DNA of 45,377 nucleotides from Streptomyces sp. NRRL F-4489 (GTDB taxonomy: Bacteria > Actinomycetota > Actinomycetes > Streptomycetales > Streptomycetaceae): the NCBI RefSeq assembly GCF_001509485.1, contig NZ_LLZI01000244.1:1-45377 (forward strand). The letters run 5' to 3'. The translations under genes were made by a program, and so were the position numbers. The notes under the pieces were generated by a model that did not search any database, had not been told where the DNA came from, and saw nothing but the letters and a program-made list of their open reading frames with translations. Shown one piece after another: positions 25,730 through 35,800 of this stretch (within the stretch, counting starts at the first letter, position 1; each line of letters opens with the position of its first letter).

Positions 25730-27270
25730 ATGCCCGTGTACGACTATGTCGTGATCGGCGGTGGCACCGCCGGTTCCGTGATCGCCTCCCGCCTCACCGA
25801 GGACCCGGACACCACCGTCGCCGTCATCGAGGGCGGCCCGTCCGACATCGACCGCGAGGACGTCCTCACCCTGCGCAAGTGGCTCGGCCTGCTCGGCGGC
25901 GAGCTGGACTACGAGTACACGACCACCGAGCAGCCGCGCGGCAACTCGCACATCCTGCACAGCCGCGCCAAGGTCCTCGGCGGCTGCTCGTCGCACAACA
26001 CGCTGATCTCCTTCAAGCCGCTGCCGTCCGACTGGGACGAGTGGGCGGCGGCCGGTGCCGCGGGCTGGGGCGCCAAGGACATGGACCCGTACTTCGGCAA
26101 GCTGCGCAACAACATCGTGCGGGTGGCGAAGAAGGACCGGAACCAGATCGCCACGGACTGGATCGAGGCCGTCAAGACCGCCCTCGGCGTCCCCGAGGTC
26201 GTCGGCTTCAACGACCGGCCCTTCGACGAGGGCGTCGGCTTCTTCGACCTCGCCTACCACCCGGAGAACAACAAGCGCTCCTCCGCCTCCGTCGCCTACC
26301 TCCACCCCCACATGGAGGCCGGCGACCGCCCCAACCTCACGCTGATGCTGGAGACCTGGGCGTACAAGCTGGAGCTGGACGGCACCACCGCCAAGGGCGT
26401 CCACGTCCGCACCAAGGACGGCGCGGAGGTCTACGTCGAGGCCGCCCGCGAGGTGCTGGTGTGCGCCGGCGCGGTGGACACCCCGCGGCTGCTGATGCAC
26501 TCCGGCATCGGGCCGAAGCACGACCTGGAGGCGCTGGGCATCCCGTGCGTGCTGGACCTGCCGGGCGTCGGGGAGAACCTCATCGACCACCCCGAATCGG
26601 TCATCGTCTGGGAGACCAACGGGCCGATCCCCGGCAACTCCGCGATGGACTCGGACGCCGGGCTGTTCGTCAAGCGGGACCCGGACCACAAGGGCCCGGA
26701 CCTGATGTTCCACTTCTACCAGATCCCGTTCACCGACAACCCCGAGCGGCTGGGCTACGAGCGCCCCGAGCACGGCGTCTCGATGACCCCCAACATCCCC
26801 AAGTCCCGCTCCCGCGGCCGCCTCTACCTCACCTCCGCCGACCCCGAGGCCAAGCCCGCGCTGGACTTCCGGTACTTCGAGGACCCGGACGACTACGACG
26901 GCAGGACGCTGGTCGACGGCATCAAGCTGGCCCGTCAGGTCGCCCAGGCGGAGCCGTTCAAGAAGTGGCTCAAGCGCGAGGTCTTCCCCGGCCCCGAGGT
27001 CACCGACGACGCGGAGATCAGTGAGCTGGTCCGCAAGGCCGCGCACACCGTCTACCACCCGGCCGGCACCTGCAAGATGGGCGCCGCCGACGACCAACTG
27101 GCCGTCGTCGACCCGGAGTTGAAGATCCGCGGACTGTGCGGCATCCGGATCGCCGACGCCTCGGTCTTCCCGACCATGCCCGCGGTCAACCCGATGATCG
27201 GCGTCCTGATGGTGGGGGAGAAGTGCGCCGAACTGCTCCGCCAGGCCCCGACCCAGGGGGGTGATGCGTG

Positions 27271-27271
<1 letters not shown>
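25730..27271 (+). CDS. betA: Choline dehydrogenase-like GMC oxidoreductase
   Basis: A 513-aa FAD-dependent GMC oxidoreductase. The FAD fold is at the start ([12 protein letters not shown]), the GMC signatures are [13 protein letters not shown] and [15 protein letters not shown], and the catalytic His is H443 in [10 protein letters not shown]. The end [15 protein letters not shown] holds the second active-site residue. Between betB and betaine transport genes it most likely oxidises choline to betaine aldehyde, but GMC enzymes vary in substrate. The ATG follows AAGGAG. Its stop overlaps the start of the ATPase gene. Confidence 0.9.
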
Positions 27272-28400
<1,129 letters not shown>

Positions 28401-28401
<1 letters not shown>

Positions 28402-28574
28402 TGTACGCCGCCGCTCCCTACCGCGGCGCCGCCCGCGCCGCCGCCGTCGGCCGCGCCCCCGTCGCCGGCCCCCGTGCCCGGCTGCGCGCCGCCCTGCTCC
28501 GCCAGTGGCGCCAGGCCCAGCGCGCCGCCGCCCTGAACGTGCCGGCCGGCACGGTGAAGCGGGGCCGCGCATGA
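28401..28574 (+). CDS. 57-aa small basic ORF between transporter ATPase and permease
   Basis: ATG at 28401 shares its A with the ATPase stop codon (TGATG), and its own TGA at 28572-28574 overlaps the permease ATG (ATGA). The frame therefore fills the 170-bp gap exactly. The product is Ala/Arg-rich (12 or more Arg) with no acidic residues; the end reads L-N-V-P-A-G-T-V-K-R-G-R-A. Exact coupling on both sides argues it is translated, at least to carry ribosomes into the permease. It could be a genuine small transporter accessory protein, or simply a translational bridge. It is too short for common gene-length cut-offs, so it may be missed in annotations. Confidence 0.55.
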
Positions 28575-30565
28575 GCACCGCCGCACCCCCCACCACCGCC
28601 TCCGCGCTCGCCGCCGGCAGACCCCGCCCGCTGCAGGCGCTGCTGCGCCGCCGCGGCCTCGCCAAGCTCCTGCTGCTCGGCGTCGCCGCGGCGGCCCTGA
28701 TACCCGTCGCCGCCACCGCCTGGCCCGGCGCCGGCTGGCCCGCCGCGCTGAGCGTCGACGTCTCCGGACCGCTCAACGGCGCCAGCAACTGGATCATCGA
28801 CAACCGCGACAGCCACTGGCTGTTCGTCTACGTCCTCGGCCACCTCAGCAACGCCGTGGTGCTCTCCGTCCGCGCCGTCTACCTCCTGCTGCTCGCCCTC
28901 GGCTGGACGGGTGTGACGGCCGGGGTGACGCTGCTGGCCTGGCGCGTCGCCGGCCCCCGGATCGCCGCCACCGCCCTGCTGTCCTTCCTGGTCAGCGGCG
29001 CGCTGGGGATGTGGGTGCCGACCATGCAGACGCTGGCCCTGATGATCGTGGCGGTGCTCGCCTCGGTCGCCGTGGGCGCGCTGCTCGGACTGGCCGCCGG
29101 CCTCTCTCCGCGCCTGTTCAAGGTGCTGCGCCCGGTGCTGGACACCATGCAGGTGCTGCCGGCCTTCGCGTACCTCCTGCCGGTCGTGATGATCTTCGGC
29201 ATCGGCGTCCCGGCCGCCCTGCTCGCCACCGTCATCTACGCGGCCCCGCCGATGGCCCGGCTCACCGCGCTCGGCCTGCGCGGCGCGGACGCCGGCGTGC
29301 TGGAAGCGGTCGCCTCGCTCGGCGCCACCGGGCGTCAGCGGCTGCTCACCGCCCGGCTGCCGCTGGCCCGCAAGGAACTCCTCCTCGGCGTCAACCAGAC
29401 GATCATGATGGCGCTGTCCATGGCCGTGATCGCCTCGATGATCGGCGCGGCCGGCCTCGGCGACCGCGTCTACCAGGCGCTCGCCTCGGTCGACGTCGGC
29501 GCCGCGCTCGCCGCCGCGATCCCGATCGTGCTGCTGGCCATCGTCATGGACCGCACCACCGCCGCGGCCGGCGAGAAGCTGGGCACCGACGCGTCCGCGG
29601 GCCGCCCCCGGCTGCTGCGCGGCTGGCCCGTCTGGGCCGGTATCGCCGCGGTCACCGCCGCCGCCGCGCTCGCCGGGCGGCTGGCCGGCTCCGCGGTCTG
29701 GCCCACCGGCGCCACGTTCGCCATCGCCCGCCCCGTCAACGACGTCAAGGAGTGGATGGTCAACCACCTCTACTCCGGTGTCCCGGTCATCGGCGGCACC
29801 GCCGACTGGGCCGCGCACTTCACCAACTGGGTCCTCAACCCGCTGCGCGACGGCCTGACCGCCCTGCCGTGGTACGGCGTGCTGCTCGTCGTCGCCGCGC
29901 TGGCCTGGCTCATCGGCACCTGGCGCACCGCGCTGACCGCCGTCCTGGCCATGGCCGCCATCGGCGTCCTCGGCGTGTGGAAGCCGTCCATGGACACCCT
30001 CTCCCAGGTCATCGCCGCCCTCGTGGTGACCCTGGCCGTGGGGATCGGCATCGGCATCCTGGCCGCCGGCAGCAAGCGCTTCGAGGCGGTCCTGCGGCCG
30101 GTGCTGGACGTCATGCAGACCATGCCGCAGTTCGTCTACCTCATCCCGGTCGTGGCGCTCTTCGCGGTGGGCCGCGCGCCGGCCGCCGCCGCGGCCGTGG
30201 TCTACGCCCTGCCGGCGGTCATCCGGATCACCACCCAGGGCCTGCGCCAGGTCGACCCCGGCGCGATGGAGTCCGCCCGCTCGCTGGGCGCCACCCGCTG
30301 GCAGACCCTCCGCCAGGTCCAGCTCCCGCTGGCCCGGCCCGCGCTGCTGCTCGCCGTCAACCAGGGCGTGGTGCTCGTCCTCGCCGTCGTCATCATCGGC
30401 GGCCTGGTCGGCGGCGGCGCCCTCGGCTACGACGTGGTCACCGGCCTGGCCACCGGAAACCTCGCCATCGGCCTGGTCGCCGGCGTCGCCATCGTCTGCC
30501 TGGGCCTGATGCTCGACCGGGTCACCCAGCCCACGGAACGGCGGACGACGGGGAAGGGAGCCTGA
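28571..30565 (+). CDS. Glycine betaine ABC transporter permease, two fused modules
   Basis: A 664-aa protein containing two ProW/OpuAB-type permease domains in tandem. The first module (about 30-340) has the coupling loop E-A-V-A-S-L-G-A-T-G-R-Q-R-L-L; the second (about 370-660) has E-S-A-R-S-L-G-A-T-R-W-Q-T-L-R. Each has a V-x-x-T-M-Q-x-x-P-x-F-x-Y-L-x-P-V phrase (TMQVLPAFAYLLPV and VMQTMPQFVYLIPV), which shows duplication. Each begins with W-I-I-D-N/E-W-M-V-N-type segments typical of the family. A normal transporter would use a dimer of one such permease; here one chain supplies both halves. The ATG overlaps the small ORF stop. The binding lipoprotein follows two bases after the stop. Confidence 0.93.
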   Translation: MSTAAPPTTASALAAGRPRPLQALLRRRGLAKLLLLGVAAAALIPVAATAWPGAGWPAALSVDVSGPLNGASNWIIDNRDSHWLFVYVLGHLSNAVVLSVRAVYLLLLALGWTGVTAGVTLLAWRVAGPRIAATALLSFLVSGALGMWVPTMQTLALMIVAVLASVAVGALLGLAAGLSPRLFKVLRPVLDTMQVLPAFAYLLPVVMIFGIGVPAALLATVIYAAPPMARLTALGLRGADAGVLEAVASLGATGRQRLLTARLPLARKELLLGVNQTIMMALSMAVIASMIGAAGLGDRVYQALASVDVGAALAAAIPIVLLAIVMDRTTAAAGEKLGTDASAGRPRLLRGWPVWAGIAAVTAAAALAGRLAGSAVWPTGATFAIARPVNDVKEWMVNHLYSGVPVIGGTADWAAHFTNWVLNPLRDGLTALPWYGVLLVVAALAWLIGTWRTALTAVLAMAAIGVLGVWKPSMDTLSQVIAALVVTLAVGIGIGILAAGSKRFEAVLRPVLDVMQTMPQFVYLIPVVALFAVGRAPAAAAAVVYALPAVIRITTQGLRQVDPGAMESARSLGATRWQTLRQVQLPLARPALLLAVNQGVVLVLAVVIIGGLVGGGALGYDVVTGLATGNLAIGLVAGVAIVCLGLMLDRVTQPTERRTTGKGA

Positions 30566-30567
30566 CC

Positions 30568-31572
30568 ATGTCCCGCACACCCATCCGCGCCCGCACCCTC
30601 ACCAGGGCGCTGGCCGCCACCGCCGCCACCGGCGCGCTGATCATGTCGCTCTCCAGCTGCGGCAAGGCCGATATGACCAAGCAGGCGTCGCCGTTCGCGG
30701 CCGCCAAGGGCTCCAAGTCCGTCACCCTGTCCGTCCAGACCTGGGTCGGCGCGCAGGCCAACGTCGCGGTCGCCAAGTACCTCCTCGAACACGAGCTGGG
30801 CTACCACGTCGACACCGTCCAGGTGGACGAGATCCCCGCCTGGGACGCGCTCAGCCAGGGCCGGGTCGACGCGATCCTGGAGGACTGGGGCCACCCCGAC
30901 CAGGAGAAGCGCTACGTCCAGGACAAGAAGACCATCACCGCCGGCGGCGGCAACGGCGTCACCGGCCATATCGGCTGGTGGGTCCCCAAATACTGGGCCG
31001 ACGCCCACCCCGACGTCACCAACTGGAAGAACCTCAACAAGTACGCCAAGGAACTGCGCACCTCGGAGAGCGGCGACAAGGGCCAGCTGATGGACGGTTC
31101 ACCGTCCTACGTCACCAACGACAAGGCCCTGGTGAAGAACCTCGGCCTGGACTACCAGGTCGTCTTCGCCGGCTCCGAGGCCGCCCAGATCACCCAGATC
31201 CAGCAGTTCGCCAAACAGCACAAGCCGTTCCTCACCTACTGGTACGAGCCCCAGTGGCTCTTCAACCAGGTGCCGATGGTGGAGGTCAAACTCCCCCCGT
31301 ACACCGACGCCTGCGCGGCCAAGGGCACCAAGGACCCGCAGTCCATCGACTGCGCGTACCCCACCACCCCCCTGCAGAAGTACTTCAACACCGACTTCGC
31401 CAAGAGCGGCAGCCCCGCCGCCCGGTTCCTGAAGAACTTCCGCTGGTCCAAGCAGAACCAGAACGAGGTAGCCGAACTCATCGCCTCCAAGGGCCTGCCC
31501 GCCGACGACGCCGCCAAGCAATGGGTGGACACCCACCCGGACGTCTGGAAGCAGTGGCTACCGGGGAAGTGA
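30568..31572 (+). CDS. Glycine betaine-binding lipoprotein
   Basis: A 334-aa substrate-binding protein of the OpuAC/ProX group. The signal has a lipobox S-L-S-S-C at residues 24-28, so it is anchored outside the membrane. Trp-rich quaternary-amine pocket phrases are visible: Q-T-W-V-G-A-Q-A-N, L-E-D-W-G-H-P-D, I-G-W-W-V-P, T-Y-W-Y-E-P-Q-W. The ATG at 30568 follows GGGAAGGGAG and the gene lies two bases after the permease, completing the transporter. It ends the operon; a strong hairpin follows. Confidence 0.95.
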   Translation: MSRTPIRARTLTRALAATAATGALIMSLSSCGKADMTKQASPFAAAKGSKSVTLSVQTWVGAQANVAVAKYLLEHELGYHVDTVQVDEIPAWDALSQGRVDAILEDWGHPDQEKRYVQDKKTITAGGGNGVTGHIGWWVPKYWADAHPDVTNWKNLNKYAKELRTSESGDKGQLMDGSPSYVTNDKALVKNLGLDYQVVFAGSEAAQITQIQQFAKQHKPFLTYWYEPQWLFNQVPMVEVKLPPYTDACAAKGTKDPQSIDCAYPTTPLQKYFNTDFAKSGSPAARFLKNFRWSKQNQNEVAELIASKGLPADDAAKQWVDTHPDVWKQWLPGK

Positions 31573-31600
31573 TGGGTCCGGCCACGGGAGATCGCTAACG

Positions 31601-31641
31601 CCGCCGGGTGGCCCCGCCGTTGAGGCGGGGGCGCCCGGCGG
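31601..31641 (+). terminator. Hairpin terminator after the betaine operon
   Basis: CCGCCGGG (31601-31608) pairs with CCCGGCGG (31634-31641), and CCCCGCC (31612-31618) with GGCGGGG (31624-31630). The loop is GTTGA and a three-base internal loop separates the two blocks. Confidence 0.85.
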
Positions 31642-31726
31642 TCGCGCGTCGGTGCGAGGTCCTTGCGGGGGAGAGTTGGTGCTCCGGCTGTAGAGCGTGA
31701 TCAGGCGTCGTGAGACGCTGCCCTGC

Positions 31727-32104
31727 ATGGTCGCCAAGCTGCAGTGTGTGGTGTTGGACTGTGCCGATGTCGTTGAGCTGTCCCGGTTTTACCAGTCGCT
31801 TGTCGGCGGTGTGGTGAACCAGCCGGATCCGCGGTGGTCGCTCGGCGACGGCTGGGCGACGCTCCATGCCGACAGCGGGTTCGTGCTGGCCTTCCAGCGG
31901 GTGGAAGACCATCGGCCGCCACGGTGGCCGGATTCCGCTCGGCCTCAGCAGTTCCACCTCGACCTGGGGGTCAAGGACCTGGACGAAGCCCAGGAAGAGG
32001 TCCTCGAACGGGGCGCCACACTGCTCGATGCGGGTGACGGAAAGCGGAGTTGGCGCATCTTCGCGGATCCCGCAGGGCACCCGTTCTGTCTCGTCCGGGA
32101 TTGA
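31727..32104 (+). CDS. VOC family (glyoxalase-like) protein
   Basis: A 125-aa protein with the beta-alpha-beta-beta-beta repeats of the vicinal oxygen chelate superfamily: an opening K-L-Q-C-V-V-L-D-C-A-D, F-Y-Q-S-L-V-G-G in the first half, and F-H-L-D-L-G-V, D-L-D-E-A-Q, F-A-D-P-A-G-H-P-F-C-L in the second. The usual metal ligands are only partly visible, so the reaction cannot be predicted; such small single-domain members often bind or detoxify small molecules. ATG 31727 opens the conserved first strand. It uses more T-ending codons and has lower GC than its neighbours, suggesting a later arrival. It converges with the minus-strand gene ending at 32136. Confidence 0.85.
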   Translation: MVAKLQCVVLDCADVVELSRFYQSLVGGVVNQPDPRWSLGDGWATLHADSGFVLAFQRVEDHRPPRWPDSARPQQFHLDLGVKDLDEAQEEVLERGATLLDAGDGKRSWRIFADPAGHPFCLVRD

Positions 32105-32135
32105 CGGGACACAACCTGGCGGGCGAGCGGCCCGG

Positions 32136-32882
32136 TCACCGTTCCAAAAGTTCGTTGACCAGGTCGATGGCCAGGTCGTGGGTGTGGTGGACGGGGAGGT
32201 TTTCGTCGAGGAACCAGTCGTCGGTGGCTTCGGGGTGGGGGCCGACGACGGCGACGCGGCCGGAGCCGAAGGGGGCTACCAGGGCGGCTACGGTGCCGTT
32301 GGGGTAGGTGGCCAGGACGGTGGCGTCGGCGTTGTCGTCGAGGACGAAGTGGGGGCCGTCCTGGAAGTAGACGGTGCGGGGGAGGCCGCGCCAGCGGGTG
32401 TCGACGAGGGTGTCGCCGTCGTGGCCGACGGTGGCGCCGGGCGTGACGATGTACTGGTCGGTGTCGCCGGGGAGCAGGCCGAAGCCGGGGGTCTGGCCGG
32501 CGAGGTAGCCGCCGAGGCAGACGCCCAGGTAGCGGCCGCCGCCGCCGACGTAGTCGCGGAGGGTGTCGCGGTGCTTGCGCAGCCGGCGGTAGGCGGGGGC
32601 CAGGGAGCCGCCGCCCGGCTGGGCGTAGACCGCGGCGTGGGCCAGGGAGGCGGGGGAGAGCGGGAGTTCCTCGTGCGGGCCGACGTAGCGGACGTCGAAG
32701 TTCCAGGGGCCGGTGGCGAGCAGGGACGCGACCGCCTCGGAGCAGCCGGCCGGGCGGGCGGCCGGGCCGCGGTAGACCAGGGCCAGGCGGCGGCCGCCGG
32801 TCTCGGGGGGTGGCGCCGCCTTCTCGGTGCGGGCGCCGAAGAGGCCGCGGAGGGCGTCGGGGAAGCCGGGGGGAGGGGGCAT
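32136..32882 (-). CDS. BPL_N / glutamine-amidotransferase-like protein
   Basis: A 248-aa class I amidotransferase-like protein of the kind annotated as BPL-N domain. A Cys-His-Glu triad is visible: C122 in G-V-C-L-G-G-Y-L-A-G and H216/E218 in V-V-G-P-H-P-E-A. Supporting phrases are A-L-V-Y-R-G-P and Q-P-G-G-G-S-L. It overlaps or abuts the NRPS-like gene (a GTGA at 32891-32888 would give a four-base overlap; ATG 32882 is used here), so the products probably act together. It could release ammonia for amidation or hydrolyse a product of the synthetase; this is inference. There is no condensation or thioesterase domain in the synthetase, so a separate processing enzyme is plausible. Confidence 0.8.
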   Translation of the reverse strand: MPPPPGFPDALRGLFGARTEKAAPPPETGGRRLALVYRGPAARPAGCSEAVASLLATGPWNFDVRYVGPHEELPLSPASLAHAAVYAQPGGGSLAPAYRRLRKHRDTLRDYVGGGGRYLGVCLGGYLAGQTPGFGLLPGDTDQYIVTPGATVGHDGDTLVDTRWRGLPRTVYFQDGPHFVLDDNADATVLATYPNGTVAALVAPFGSGRVAVVGPHPEATDDWFLDENLPVHHTHDLAIDLVNELLER

Positions 32883-32887
32883 GGGGT

Positions 32888-35800
32888 TCACCGTGAGGGG
32901 CTGGGGGAGTGCGGGGCCGGCTCGGCGGCGGGCCGGGCGGCGGGGCGGAGGGCCAGGCCCTGGGCGGGGATACCGCGCCAGGCCGTGCCGGGGGTGAGGT
33001 ACTCGCCCTTCATCACCAGGGAGAGCGCGTCGAGCCAGACGCCGTCGCCGACCACTCCGTCGTAGAGCACGACCGTGCGGCTGCCGACCGTGGCGCCGGG
33101 CCGGACCGTGACCTTCGACATCTTCATGACCCGGTCCTCGAACAGGTGCGTCTGCAAGCTTACGCCCGCGCTGATCGCCGCGTCGTCGCCGATCTCGACC
33201 AGGTCGAACTCGGTGAGGAAGGTGGTGCCGAACCACGTGCGGCGGCCGACGCGGGCGCCGAAGAGGCGGAGGAGGGGCGGGAGGAACGGGGTGCCGGTGA
33301 GCATGGCGAGTCCGGCGGGGACGGCGGCCGCCTCGTAGAGGCCGGTGACGAATTCGGTGCGGCGGACGAACCAGCTCCAGAGGGGTTCGACGCGGGGGCG
33401 GTACGCGCCGATGACCAGCCATTTCAGGGCGGCGCAGGCGGCGATCACGGCCAGGCCGGAGGCCAGGAGCAGGACCGGGGCGAGGAGGAGGGGCAGGGCC
33501 GGGTGGGGGCTGTGGGCGAGGCCGGAGAGGGTGAGGAGGAAGCCGAAGCCGGCCGTGCCGAGGAGGGCCGCGGGGAGGGTGGTGCGGAAGTATTCGATGG
33601 CCAGGCGGCGGCGGACCGCGGCGCGGGTGGGGCGGAAGGTCAGTTCCTCGGGGAAGGTGCCGCTGCTCTGCCGGTGCGGGAGGTGGATGGCGGGGGAGCC
33701 CAGCCAGGACGAGTCCGGCGGGACCTCCTCCCCGGGCGGGACGGTGCCGACGCCGACCAGGGAGCCGGGGCCGGTGCGGGTGCCGGCCGGGAGGTAGGCG
33801 GCGTTGCCGACGAACGCGCGCCGGCCGACCTCGGTGCGGCGGCACACCACCCGCCCGCCGGCGTACGCCGCGCCGCCGACCCCCGCCATGTCCGCGACGA
33901 AACTGCCCTCGCCGAGGGTGAGCAGGTCGGGGTCGAGGTGGGAGGCGGTGGAGACCTCCGCGCCGGCACCGATCCGGGCGCCCAGCAGCCGCAGCCAGGG
34001 GACGGTGTAGAGCGTGGCGTAAAGGGAGTTGGTGAGGGTGAGGCTGGCCTCCAGCAGTTTGTCGGAGAGCCATTTGCGGACGCCGAGCGCGGACCGGACG
34101 GGGTGGGTGCCGACCGGGGTGCGGCGCAGGACGAGCCGTTTGGCGCACGCGACGGCGGCGCAGACGGAGACGACGTAGACGGGCGCGGCCACGGTGAGGG
34201 TGACGAGGACGGCGGGGACGCTGCCCCAGGCCAGCCAGGCGCACCAGACCAGCGCCGCCCCCGGGCCCGCCACGCCGAGGGTGAGGCATTCCAGGAGTGC
34301 GGTGCCGAGCACCGCGGCGGCGGCGTGGCGGGGGCGGCCGCGTTCGGTGGTGCCGCCGGCCCGGAGCATGTCCTCGATGTGCCGGGCCAGCGCCGGTACG
34401 GGGGACGGCGGCGAACCGGCCCAGCGGGCCCCCGCCGGTACGGTCTCGCCCTGGCCGAGCACCGACTGCTCGGCGAGCCCGGACCCGGCCGCCATCGACG
34501 CGCCGGGCTCCAGTACGGCGTGCGCCCCTACGTACGCGCCGCGGCCGATGGCTATCGGGGCGACGGTCACCCAGCCGTCCGCCACCCGCCAGGCGCGCAG
34601 CGTGACGCCGTAGCCGATCGACGCGTCGGCGCCGACCGACAGCAGGGTCGGCAGGGGGATCGCGCCGCTGGCGATGGTGGTGCGCGGGCCGATCCGGGCG
34701 CCCAGCAGCCGCAAGTAGCGGCCCATCAGGGGCGAGCCGCTGAGCGTCACCAGCGGGCTGACGCTCAGCAGCAGGGCGAGCGTCCACAGGCGGAGGTAGG
34801 TGGTGCCCCACAGGGGGTAGCGGCCCGGCCGGATGCCGGCCGCCAGGGGCCGGGCGCACACCGCCGGCAGCACCCAGCGGACGCCGAAGTAGCTGACCAG
34901 GACGGCCAGGACGGGGCGCACCGGGACCGGCGTGCGGCTGGTGAACTGGCCGTGCTCCCAGCTGAAGACGGCCGCGAGGGGGAGGGTGATGAGGAAGAGC
35001 AGGACGTAGATCACCCCGGCTTGCGCCAGGCCGGCGGCGGCTATGCGGGAGCGGGGGTGGCGGAGGGGGCGGGGGCGGATGGCGGGGTCGTGGGCGCGGC
35101 TTCCGTGGCGGCCGGTGGCCGGGTCGTCGCCGTCGCTGCCGCCGTTGCCGCCTCTGCCGCCTGCTCTGCTGACGGGGATGCGGCTGGCGTCGTCCGCCGC
35201 TCCGGCGCCGGTGGGCCCGGTGCCTTCCGGCCCGGCGCCTGCCCCGGTGCCGGCGGGCGCCGCCGAGTCGGGCAGCTCCGCCAGCCGGGCCGCCAGGCGC
35301 CGCACGGTCGGATGGGCGTAGACATCGCGCAGGGTCGCGCCGGTGCCGCCGCCGACGCCGCGGCCGCGGAGCAGCGAGACGACCTGCGCGGCGAGCAGCG
35401 AATGCCCGCCGAGTTCGTCGAAGAAGTCGGCCTCCGTGGACAGCGCGTCCGGGCCGATGCCGAGGACCTCGGCCCACACGTCCCGCACCCGGGTCTCCAA
35501 CTCGCCGCGCGGGGGCGTCACTTGACCGCTGCCACCGCCGCCACCGCCGAGCCGGCGGCCGGTCGGCGCGGGCAGCCGCTTGCGGTCCACCTTGCCGCTC
35601 GGCAGGGCCGGCAGCCGGGGGACGAGGTCGAGAAAGGGCGGGACCATGTACGCCGGGAGGCGGTGGCGCAGCCGCTGGTGCAGCCGGGCCACCAGCGCGT
35701 CCTCGTCCGCCGCCCCGGCCCCGTCGCCATTCGGGGCGGGCACCACGTACGCGGACAGCTCGCGCTGCTCGCCGTCGCCGTCCCCGCCGGGCAGGGGCAC

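Noticed and set aside
28530..28574. Similarity of the 57-aa ORF end (V-P-A-G-T-V-K) to sigma factor region 4
   Set aside because: Only seven residues match in an Ala/Arg-rich protein; likely chance.
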